Shown here: piece by piece, positions 45,232 through 55,652 of the stretch
How the letters are laid out: each line of letters opens with the position of its first letter
Position numbering within the stretch: position 1 is the stretch's first letter
Source: Sorghum bicolor
Taxonomy: Eukaryota > Streptophyta > Magnoliopsida > Poales > Poaceae
DNA length: 64,000 nt
NCBI RefSeq assembly: GCF_000003195.3
Contig: NC_012870.2
Location: forward strand, 40,391,492 to 40,455,491
Direction: 5' to 3'
Notes under the pieces: model-generated
What the model was told of the DNA's origin: nothing
Databases searched by the model: none
Seen by the model: only the letters and a program-made list of their open reading frames with translations
Program-made: the position numbers and the translations under genes

Positions 45232-46262
45232 ATGGCACGCACTAGGCTCACCGCTCGCAAGTCCACTGGTGGGCGGGCCCCTCGCCATCCGTTGGCAGCC
45301 AGGAGCTCGCGACATAAGAGCAAGTTCCTGGAGGAGTTTGGGATGCCCACTTTGCTTTGGAGGGTGCTCAGTTCGATGGGGTATCCCGAAGGAAGGGAGC
45401 CTCGCTACTATTGGGATAAGGAGCCGCTTGGTGACGAGACCCTGGTGGGGATCGAGGCAGTTGTCCCTACCAATGGAGGAGACCCTGCTTCGGGCGGCTG
45501 GGTGTACGAGTCCCGAGGTGTCACGCCTTTCCACGGTGCCAGCAGGGCAGCTTTCGCAGTTCTGAGGAACCTCATGGAGAGGTTTCCACAGGAGCTGGCC
45601 CACGCCTTCGCTGGGGTGTTTCCCCGGGGTGACCCCTACACTTCGGTGTGGGATCAGTCTGAGGTGAATGCTCTAGAGAGGAGTGCGGATGAGGACCAGC
45701 ACAGTAACGGTGCAGCTATGAGTGCCATGTATGCGTTGATGAAGACCTATGGAGGCCTGGAGCGTTGTTTGGGTCGCTTGTCCGGGTCTCTTCTCACCGT
45801 CCAGGACAAGAAGCATCAGTTGCAGCGTGAGTTTGACTCTGAGGTTGAGAGGCTACAGGCAGAGTTGGCCCGTGTGACCAGAGAGAGAGACCAGGTAGTC
45901 CAGAAGAACAGTGAGCTGAGTCAGGACCTGCTTGCAGTGCGAGAGCAGAGGGATAGGGTGGGAACTGCGAGCGCATGCTAGTCCATGTGCTTGGACAGAG
46001 GAATGAAGCTTGGCACGAGGAGGACACTTTGAGGGCCCGACAGCTAGAACTAGAGCAGCAGCTAGCTAATGCGGAGGAGTACAATGAGAACTTGCATGAG
46101 GAGATCCACCAGCTGCATAACCAGCTCCACCCTCACCACCTGCCTGGAGCAGCTGAGCTAGACTCTGAGGACGAGATGGACGCGGATCCCGAGATAGGAG
46201 CAGCTGCTAGTGGTGATGAGGACGAGGAGGGCTCCGGCATGGACAGTGATCATAGCGACTAG
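45232..46262 (+). pseudogene. T2 ORF0 with a histone H3-like N-terminal tail, one frameshift
   Basis: ATG at 45232 follows a splice-acceptor CAG. After Met, 16 of the first 22 residues equal canonical histone H3, including the unbroken run TARKSTGG; the Lys-9/Ser-10 pair is kept, while H3 Lys 4, 14 and 23 are Arg. At residue 36 it joins the block shared with T1 (EEFGMPTLLWRVLSSMGY). The middle holds GVTPFHGASRAAFAVL and then a long coiled coil (about residues 185-290). The end is strongly acidic (EDEMDADPE ... DEDEEGS). One base is missing near 45962; allowing for it the frame is 344 codons, stopping at 46262. Function unknown. Because the same element's integrase ends in a chromodomain, a link to H3K9-type recognition is a reasonable hypothesis. 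Confidence 0.75.
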
Positions 46263-46585
46263 ATGCTAGGGCTTTAGAGCTAGTCCTTCTTCTTTTGTGT
46301 TGTATGTTGCATGGCATGTCGTGTACTTTTGGATCTGGGATATGTAAAACTTTATGAGTTAATGCTGAAAGTCCAGTGTATGTATGCTGGCAAGTTGGAT
46401 GTACGCGAACCTTGTTGCGTGAACGTTAAGCAATCTGTTAGTGATGTTGTGCGTAGATGATGAATTGTTGTGCCTCTGTTTTTTTGTGCGAATTTATTCC
46501 CTCAGTAAATTCAGTACGGCATGATTCTACACATTTCTACCGTTGATGGCAACTCCTAACGATTGCTTATCATTGACGTATGCAG
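46263..46585 (+). other. ORF0-gag spacer of T2
   Basis: 323 T-rich bases ending GTATGCAG directly before the gag ATG, as in T1. It may serve as the 3' end of an alternative intron that skips ORF0. No coding content seen. Confidence 0.55.
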
Positions 46586-47164
46586 ATGGTGCAAACACGT
46601 GGCGGGGGTAACAGCAACCCGGGCCTTGGAGCAGGTACATCCGGAGGTGGGGCTCAACGGAATGAGGACAGAGCACCAACACCGCCACCACCACCGCCTC
46701 CTCCGTACACTGCGGACGTGTTTTTCGCGCAGTTTTTGGGGAGCCAAGGTAACATGGAACAGATGCAACGCAACATGGAAGAGGCTCTGCGCAACTTAGC
46801 TGACAACACCCGTCGTGGGGATAACCAGGGCGGCCGAGAAGTCAACCAGTACAGTTCGTTCAAGGACTTCATGGATACCAAGCCACCAATCTTCAAAGAG
46901 GCTTTGGAACCGCTCGAGGCAGATGAGTGGATCAACACAATGGAGCAGAAGTTTCGTCTTCTCCGTATGACAGAAGAACTTAAGGCTGAGTATGTGGCAC
47001 ATCAGTTGCAAGGACCTGCTGGGATTTGGTGGTCCCATCACCGTACCACCTACCCAGAGGGGACCCCAATTACCTGGAACCGCTTCACCACCACTTTTCG
47101 GGGAAATTATATTCCTCCGGGGTTAGTTGAAATGAAGATCGGGGAGTTCATGAGGCTGTCCTAG
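46586..47164 (+). pseudogene. gag: T2 gag, N-terminal segment, closed by TAG
   Basis: Starts MVQTRGGGNSN at the CAG-ATG junction. The Gag core is clear ([53 protein letters not shown]). The TAG at 47162-47164 stands where T1 has a Gln codon (LTQGTK), and the frame continues unchanged, so it is a point nonsense mutation. Confidence 0.9.
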
Positions 47165-49411
47165 GGGACGAAATTTGTGAAGGAATATCTACACGCTTTC
47201 AATAATCTCGCTCGTTACGCCCCCGAGTTTGTGAACACGGAGGCCAAGAAGATTTCTAGTTTCCAGAGAGGCTTGAATCCAAAGATGCTGAAGACCATGG
47301 GTACAGGAGCTAGGGCTACCTTCAATGCCTATATCAGTGACTGTCTCGCCCAGGAGAACCACAACAACAACTACAGTGCATCCAAGTCACCTAAGAGGGC
47401 TTTTGAAGCCGGATTATCCCAGTCCAGGGCACCCGTGACAGGGCGACAGCAGTATCGTCCCCCTGCCCCAGGTGCTAGGTTCGGACCGTCGCAGAGAAGG
47501 AACATCGGGCATCCAACACAGCAGAAGCCGTACAAGGTGGCGATAGCCCCTGCCATGCCAAAGGCAATTCAAGCTGCAGCACCTGCCGTCAACAATGCGC
47601 CCAAGGGTCCGTGCTATAACTGCCACAAGATGGGGCACTTTGCTAAGGAATGTCCCTACCCCAAGAGGCAGCAGCCAACCTATCCAGCTCGTGTGCACCA
47701 TACCTCGATTGAGGAAATCCCGGAAGGAGAACCGGTAACAGTTGGTATGTTTCCTGTCAACCAACATCTTGTAGTTGTTTTGTTTGATTCTGGATCATCG
47801 CATTCATTCATGAGCCAAGCATTTGCACAAAAGCATAGTCAACCAGTTACAGATCTGGGTTATGGCTACCGCATCAGCTCAGTGGGGGCAGATGTGTTGA
47901 CCAATAGAGTGGTTCGAGGGGCAACCCTGGATATAAGTGGCCGAGTATTCCGAGTGAATCTAGTGGTCATGCCTGGGTTAGTTTTGGATGTTATTATGGG
48001 TATGAACTGGATGAGAGAATGGGATGCCGTCATAGATACTGGGAAGAGGATGTTATCTCTCAGAGAACCGCAGGGCAGTAGCTCCTTTCAAGTACCTCTG
48101 CCCCGTCATCTTGACTTTGCTAGCATCTCTTGTGCTACGCACGTGGTTCCATTACCACAGATCCCAGTAGTCTGTGAGTTCCCTGACGTTTTTCCTGAGG
48201 AATTACCAGGACTTCCCCCGGATAGGGAAGTAGAGTTTGCAATCGAGTTGATACCAGGTACAGCACCAATATCGAGAAGGCCGTACCGGATGCCACCAAA
48301 CGAACTCGCTGAGTTGAAGAATCAACTAAAGGAGTTACTGGATAAAGGGTTCATCCGGCCAAGCTCGTCGGAATGGGGTTGTCCAGCGTTGTTTGTGAAA
48401 AAGAAGGATCAGTCATTGCGCATGTGCGTGGACTATCGTCCACTCAATGCAATGACAATCAAGAATAAGTATCCTTTGCTAAGGATTGATATCTTATTTG
48501 ATCAGTTGTCCAAGGCAAAAGTGTTTTCTAAGATAGACTTGAGGTCTGGGTATCACCAAATCAAGATTCGTCCGCAAGATATCCTAAAGACTGCTTGTTC
48601 CACCAGATATGGGTTGTATGAGTATCTTGTCATGTCCTTTGGATTGACGAATGCTCCTGCATTCTTTATGTATCTGATGAATTCAGTCTTTATGCCAGAA
48701 TTGGATAAGTTTGTTGTGGTGTTTATCGATGATATTCTGGTTTATTCAGAAAATGAGCAAGATCACGCCGAGCATCTGAGAATCGTGCTGACACGATTAC
48801 GAGAACATCAGTTATATGCCAAGTTCAGCAAGTGTGAGTTTTGGTTGAAGAAAGTTCCTTTCCTAGGGCATATTCTGTCTGAAGAAGGGATTGCTGTGGA
48901 TCCGTCAAAAGTGCAGGAAGTCATGGACTGGAAGGCACCAACTTCTGTCTCGGAAGTTAGAAGTTTTCTTGGTCTGGCCGGGTATTATCGTCGTTTCATA
49001 CCTGACTTCTCCAAGATTGCTAAGCCCATGACAAGTTTGCTACAAAAGGATCACAAGTTTGTCTGGACGGAAGGGTGTGAGTTAGCCTTCCGCACCTTGC
49101 GAAAGTTGCTAACCACTACTCCCGTTCTGGCACAACCCAATATAGAGAAGCCTTTTGATGTGTTTTGTGACGCATCGAAGAGTGGCCTGGGGTGTGTGTT
49201 GATGCAAGATGGCAGGGTGATAGCTTATGCTTCCCGACAATTGAGAAAACACAAGGTCAACTACCCAACGAACGACCTCGAGTTAGCAGCAGAAGTGCAC
49301 GCTTTGAAGATTTGGAGACATTATCTGCTGGGAAATAAGTGTCACATTTATACCGATCATAAGAGTTTGAAGTACATCTTCACTCAGTCCGAGCTAAATA
49401 TGAGGCAATGA
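47165..49411 (+). pseudogene. gag-pol: T2 gag end, protease, RT and RNase H, closed by TGA
   Basis: Same frame as the upstream piece. Contains the CCHC knuckle ([14 protein letters not shown], 47611-47652), a protease with an intact DSGSS site (about 47786), RT ([15 protein letters not shown]; catalytic [10 protein letters not shown] near 48724), the connection motif ([16 protein letters not shown]) and RNase H ([41 protein letters not shown]). The TGA at 49409-49411 replaces the first Arg of the T1 sequence RQRRWLEL, a CGA-to-TGA change at CpG. Confidence 0.92.
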
Positions 49412-49618
49412 CGATGGTTAGAGTTAATCAAGGACTATGATCTGGAAGTTCACTATCATCCAGGCAAGGCTAATGTAGTAGCAGATGCGTTTAGTCGTAA
49501 ACCGCACCATCAAGTGGTTCAACCGTTGTTTGAAGATGGGTTCAATCTTATGCATCCTGAGGTCTTATGTCACATACAACTCAGTTGTACACTCGAGAGT
49601 CAAGTCATTGAAGGATAG
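49412..49618 (+). pseudogene. pol: T2 RNase H end and linker, closed by TAG
   Basis: Short in-frame piece encoding [19 protein letters not shown] and VVADAFSRK, then the linker toward integrase. It ends at the TAG at 49616-49618, where T1 has a Gln codon. Too short to appear as a separate long frame, but its similarity to T1 is continuous. Confidence 0.8.
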
Positions 49619-51058
49619 AAAACAGACAAGGGTATTTTCCACATCAAAGAGAAGATCAAAGATGACCCAAAAACTCAGTTTCGGGTTGATGAGAAAGGGG
49701 TACTGTGGTTTCAACATCGGTTAGTAGTTCCGAAAGATCGTGAATTGAAGAATCGCATCATGGATGAAGCCCATCTCTCTAAGCTTTCTATTCATCCTGG
49801 CAGTAGCAAAATGTATCAAGATCTAAGACCCCACTTTTGGTGGACCAAGATGAAGAAAGAAATAGCCGCATATGTAGCCCGTTGTGACATGTGTTGCAGA
49901 GTTAAGGCCATCCATATGAAACCTGCAGGTCTGTTGCAACCGTTATCAGTTCCAGAGTGGAAATGGGAAGAGGTCAGTATGGACTTTATCACAGGTTTAC
50001 CAACCATGAGGAAGGGGAATGACTCGATTTGGGTAATCATAGATCGATTAACCAAGTCGGCTCATTTCATTCCAGTTAAAAACACATACAGACCTCCCGA
50101 GTATGCCGATATATATATGGCTGAGATTGTCAAGTTGCATGGTATTCCCAAGACCATCATATCAGATAGAGGACCACAGTTCACCGCTCACTTCTGGGAG
50201 CGAATGCATAAGAATTTGGGGACCAGTCTGATAAGAAGCACGGCGTATCATCCCCAGACTTCAGGCCAAACAGAGAGGCTAAATCAAGTGTTAGAAGATA
50301 TGCTGAGGGCCTGTGTGCTATCGTCCAAGGGATCATGGGAATCATGGTTACCTCTGGCTGAATTCTCCTACAATAACAGTTATCAAGAGAGCATCAAGAT
50401 GGCCCCGTTCGAAGCTCTGTATGGTCGGAGGTGTAGAACTCCGTTAAACTGGGTTGAACCTGGGGAAAGGAGATACTATGGTATCGACTTCATGAATGAG
50501 CCCGAGAAGAAGGTGCAAATCATACAGCAGCATATGCAAGCAGCGCAATCACGACAAAAGAGTTATGCTGATAGGAGAAGAAGGCCACTTGAATTCAAAG
50601 TAGGTGACTATGTGTACCTCAAGGTTACGCCAATGAAGAAAGTTCAGTGTTTCCGAGTTCGAAGCAAGCTTGCACCCAGATATGTGGGACCGTACCAAAT
50701 ACTAGAAAGGAAAGGCCCCGTGGCCTACAAGATTCAGTTACCTGAAGAGTTGAGCTCGATCTTTCCAGTCTTCCATGTGTCGCAACTGCGGAAATGTTTG
50801 AAAGTACCTGAGCAAAGAATTGAACCTCGAGGGATCAAAATAAAAGCAGACTTAGAGTATAAGGAGCAACCAGTGGGAATTGTGGATACCAAGGAACGGG
50901 TAACCCGAAACAGAATTGTCAGAACATATAAGGTGGTGTGGAGTCATCATGACGATAGGGATGCCACCTGGGAAACAGAGGATTACTTAAAAACAATTTA
51001 TCCAAAATTTCAAAAGAAATGGTTAGTAACCCAAAATCTCGGGATGAGATTTCCCTAA
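49619..51058 (+). pseudogene. pol: T2 integrase and chromodomain segment
   Basis: Includes the HHCC region (HPGSSKM; CDMCCRVKA), integrase acidic residues in MDFITGLP, ISDRGPQF and SGQTERLNQ, a GPY-like C-terminal region (LAPRYVGPYQILE) and the chromodomain (GIVDTKERVTRNR to WETEDYL). It stops with TAA at 51056-51058, just before the polypurine tract, unlike T1, which reads into its LTR. The integrase itself looks intact. Confidence 0.92.
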
Positions 51059-51070
51059 GGGGGGAAGGGC
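51057..51070 (+). other. polypurine tract of T2
   Basis: AAGGGGGGAAGGGC directly before the LTR start TGTAACACCC. Confidence 0.88.
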
Positions 51071-54000
51071 TGTAACACCCTAGGTGTTAAGCATGCATTT
51101 AGCCCTATCACAACATGCATAAGCATTCTCATCAAGCATAGCATCATGAGCATGTCATTCATCCCCAAAACATGATTTTATGTGCTTTATTTTATGTGTT
51201 TTAATTATGTTAAAAATATGATGCTTTCTTCTAAAAATGTGAAATATTCAAACTAGGTTGATTTATGTGTAAGAAGAATTAAGAAAATTTTTGTGTAATT
51301 TTTGGAGCTATAGAATTTGAGAAATGGAATTTATACAAAAATTCCCAAATTGAATTTATTTAAAAAAACTAGAAATAGTTTTAATTTGTAATTCAAATTC
51401 TATTTGGAATTTGGTCTTGCTTATTAAAACAAAGTTGTAGGGTTTTTCTTTTGGAACAATTTTACTTTTGGGAGCAAGAGGTGAAAATGATTTTAAAATT
51501 GGTACAAATGAATTTAGAAGATATTTGGAGAAAAGAAATTCAAAAAAAAAATAGAAAAGGGGCAGGCGCTGCCGGGCCAACCCCGCCTCCCTTTCGGCCC
51601 AGCAAGCGGCCCGGCCTGCCTCCCCCTCCCCCTCTCTCCCGCGCGCGGACGCCCGCCTCGCCCCAGCCAGCGTCGGCCACGTGGCGGCCGTACGCCGGCG
51701 AGGAGCGCGCCGCGGCTGGACTCCAACCCCCCCTGGTCGGGACGCCGGCTCGGGCTCCCAGGCCATTCCCTCCCTTCTGTCGCCCGTGCCCTTCTCCTTC
51801 CTCCCTCCGCTCACGAGTGCGACCGAGCTGTAGAGCTCCGCCGCAGCGCCATCGCCGGAGCAGCTCCGCTGCTCACCGCCGGCCACTCCAGTGACCAAAC
51901 CTCGACACCGAAGCCACCAGCGCCTTCGCCATCGTTAGGGTAAGCTTATACGAGTGTTCTACCGAGGTGAGAGTCCGTTGAGCGCCGTGAATCACTCGCC
52001 GGAGTTACCCCGAGCTCGCCGGAGTTACCCCGCCGCGACGGATCTTGCGTTTCTCTGCCTCTTTTCGCTGGTTCTTGGTTGCGCTAGGTCAGTAGGGTGG
52101 TGAGGAAGCTCGGAGAGCCGTTTGCGCGCGCTCTACCGCACCGGAGCGGCCTGGCCACGGCGAGCAGCGCCGCCGTGCCGCCATGCATGCTCGTCGGAGG
52201 TGTTCCGGTCATCCTCCGGCCAATCCGAGGGTACCGCTGGGTGCGCCTCGCTGCGGGGAGCACGATGGTGCTCACCCCGTGGCCGGAGACCTCACCGCCG
52301 GCGAGATCTGCTCGTCGGAGGTGAGCTCCCTCTCGGTCTCGCTGATCGGTGGGGTCAGAGGCCCACTGTCAGTCGTAGGGGGACCCCGGTGGGTGTAGAT
52401 CTGGATGTGTCTAGCCTTTTTCGTCGGTTTTCTTGAATAAATGTTTTCCAGAAATTGATTCAAAACTTGTAAAATTCATATCTTGAGTTCTACAGCTCCA
52501 AATTTGATGAAATAAATTTTGTTGCGCTCTATATTTTCAGATCTACAGCCTGATGTAATTGCATGTCATGCTTGAGTAACTTTTCTGTATAAATATATTT
52601 AATCCATGTTTTTGCTAAACTTGGAAAATGCACAATAATCCAAATATGACTCAGAAAAATATGAAACTTATTTTATGGGCTTTGCATGTATGTTAACTCA
52701 CTGGGAAAGTATTGCTACACATTATTTGGTGTGTAAATGAATTTATGGTAATTTAAATGCTTGCATGGCAGTGGTTTATGATTTTTAGTAATTATTTGGA
52801 TCATGCAATTAATCTGGAAATTTTTGTGGTTGTTTCTTATGATATTAGACACATTGTAAAAATATGAAATCTGTTGTTTAACACTTATGTCACAGTGGAG
52901 TAATTATACTTACCTTATTAATTAATCTTGTGATTTTTGTAGCTCAAAATAAGTATCCAAAAAAATTATGAAAAATTTACAGTAGACTCTATGGTTGGCT
53001 GGTAGTCTCCTGTAATTTTTGTGGAATTTATTGATGAACAGAACTGCATGTAAATTTTAATGAGCCTAGAAATGAATAAAGAAAATTATGAATTGTTGTA
53101 TATATAGGTTGAATAGAATAAGTTTGGGTTTGGTGTATCTTTGAAGCAACTTGTGGGTTTCTGGTCACATTTGAAAAATAATTGTAGAAGAGAATGCAAT
53201 AGATGTTTGATTCAATTGTTTGTCCTTGGATGATGTTGACTACCTTGTAATGAGCATGACCAAGTGTATCACCTATGCATCATGTCATGATCCTTTGGTA
53301 CCTTCTCATATGAGCATCCACTCGGGCATCTCGCACTTCACTCATGAGCACACATGCATCATACAGGCTCGCACGAGAACGAGGTGGGACCCGAGGAGCC
53401 AAAGGAGATTCAGGAGCAGGAACCTCCGGAAGCACAGGAGTCCGGAGAGGAACTGCAGGAGTGTCCGGATCACCGACCAAGCACGTTTGAGAAAGGCAAG
53501 CCCCGGAGCATTCTAAGTCTACCTATTCTCGCTAACCTACCGGGCATACTATACTTGTTCTACTATATTGCATCTAAGTGATAGGAATTGCTGATACCGT
53601 TGCTGCATATGTACTCCTTGTTATCCCTACTCGTTTACCTGCCTTGTCCTATGTAGATAGGCACGGAGTCTATGCTTAGCTTGCTTAGTCCGGTAGAAGT
53701 CGGGTGATTCCCTGTCACCTGCGAGATATAGGTGGATACCTGCTTGCTTAAGCAGTGGTTGCTTGGGGGAAAAGAATAACCAAGTGTGGAATGTAATTGG
53801 AGACCGGGCAGGGTCTTGTGGTGGGTTGACCATAGTGCCCCTGCCTGTGTCGATTAAGGACCGATCGTTGATGGCCCTCTTGTCATGTTGAACGCATGCC
53901 CCACACTTAGCTGGAAGGATAAGTCATTCCGACCGCGAAGCCTGAACACTATCCGGGCCGGAAATCGAGCCACCATGCGCTGTATTGGTGATGGTTGAGG

Positions 54001-54997
54001 AGAACGACGAGGGCGCGGCGCGCAACCTTGGTATACCTTGGATACCTCGGCTGTCGGAACGGTCCTCGGGTACTGGCGGTGCCTGCCGAACCCGCGAATT
54101 GGTCCTGGATAGTGTAATACGGTGATCTGTAGCTCACTTGATCAGTGAGTGTGGTTTGTGTGGGGAATAAACTCGCCAGCTGGTTAGAAATCGATTCGAA
54201 TCGCCATCGCTCCTGGATAGTGAGCACTTGACATGAGCTTCGTCCCCGTAGTAAGAACTATGGAACACTTGGGTTATAATGAAAGGGTTTATGAATGCTA
54301 TGATGAAGTACTAGCATATCCCTATACTTGCTTGTAATAGTGCAGGTGCAAACCTAGATGATAGGTAATGATACTTTCAACTTGAGCAAATTAAAAGAAG
54401 GAAGACTTATGTAGGTTATGATAGTAAAATCCTGCGGTTTTGCAAAATGGTTGTCAGCTACCCCACTATATAGCCTTCATGATCCTTGATGAGTCTTTAT
54501 TTTAAGTTTATGACGGGTAAGTCTAGCTGAGTACCTTCTCGTACTCAGAGTTCTACTCCCATGTTGTTTTGCAGATGGTCAAATGTACTATGGTTATTGC
54601 ATCCTCTGTCTGTACCCAGCCATGGGTGATGACTAGACCAAGGGCGATGGTCACTCCGTCTCTTCTTTTGCTTTTGTGGGAATGACCAAACTATGGCACT
54701 GTATCAGACTAAGCGTGTGTGTTGTATTTTCGAACTATGAAGCTTCCGCCACTTGAAGAACTTGGTATGTAATAATTTTAAGAACTCCGATGTATTCTAT
54801 GAATGTTGTAATCTGGATGTATTTGTGAATGGCGACCGCTAAACTTATTACGATCTTGGCTGTTGTGCGATGTGTGGTTTAAAATCCTTCGAGATTTCAT
54901 GGACTACCGGGATTATATGGGCTTAAGCGTGATGGTTTGACTATGCAAATGGTCACTGTTAGGCTTAATCTCTTATAATTTGGTCGGTTCTGTTATA
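51071..54997 (+). repeat. 3' LTR of T2 (3,927 bp)
   Basis: Starts TGTAACA and ends TGTTATA, a decayed TGTTACA. A GC-rich island spans about 51560-52380. A plus-strand frame at 53354-53581 encodes the ECPDHRPSTFEKGKPRSIL motif shared with T1 and E. The last 925 bp match the 5' copy. Confidence 0.92.
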
Positions 54998-55638
54998 GAT
55001 ATAATCATGGGATAAGTTGGACAACAAAAGATATGTTTCAAGGGGGAGAGATCAAACATGGACATGGACCAAGAGGGAGCAACACTGAAGGAAAAAAGAT
55101 GGATCAAAATTCTTGAACATGAGAAGCACACAAGTAGGGGGAGCAAGCTCATGAACATTGATTGTTTGCATTTGATTTGTGCATATTCATGTGCTTGCTT
55201 GCATTGCATAAGTTTCAAAATACAATATGCATGCTTGTGTGGTGTATGCTAGTTATAGAACTTGATTGATGATATGAAAACTAGCATGCATAGGTTGGTA
55301 GCTAGACTTGTGTTTATCAAGTAAAAACTAGACCCTTGCTTATAATGTTGATCTCACGGGGTTTCTAGTATTTTGGTTGTCTAGCTACACATGGTGCTAA
55401 GGATGGTGTACATTGAATGCTTCAAATGATATCAAATTTGGTATCGAACTACAAAGGTTTACTCTATACACCTTAGCACTTAGTAGGGTTTTATGGTGCT
55501 TATCCAATTCTTGACATAGAGCTTAAATGTTGGATAAGTAGCATAAAATCCAAAACAAGTTAGCAACTTACACTTGTGTGAAGTGCTAGCTTGAAAAAGC
55601 TTAATTTCCATATCTTTGTAGAGTTGTCATCAATTACC

Positions 55639-55652
55639 AAAAAGGGGGAGAT
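55639..55652 (+). other. polypurine tract of the copia element
   Basis: AAAAAGGGGGAGAT directly before the LTR start TGAAAGG. Confidence 0.75.

Larger units (their letters stand above)
43481..54997 (+). mobile_element. T2: Tekay-like chromovirus, plus strand, 5' LTR truncated by T1
   Basis: Partial 5' LTR, degenerate initiator-Met primer site, leader, ORF0, gag-pol, polypurine tract and a full 3.9 kb 3' LTR. Same organisation as T1 but a different family, since the LTRs align only in patches. The partial 5' LTR starts at a point matching 54073, exactly where T1 ends, so its left part should lie beyond the window on the far side of T1. Confidence 0.9.

Noticed and set aside
45232..45336. A genuine host histone H3 gene
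   Set aside because: Similarity stops after about 30 residues, the histone fold is absent, and the frame continues into the ORF0 block shared with T1.
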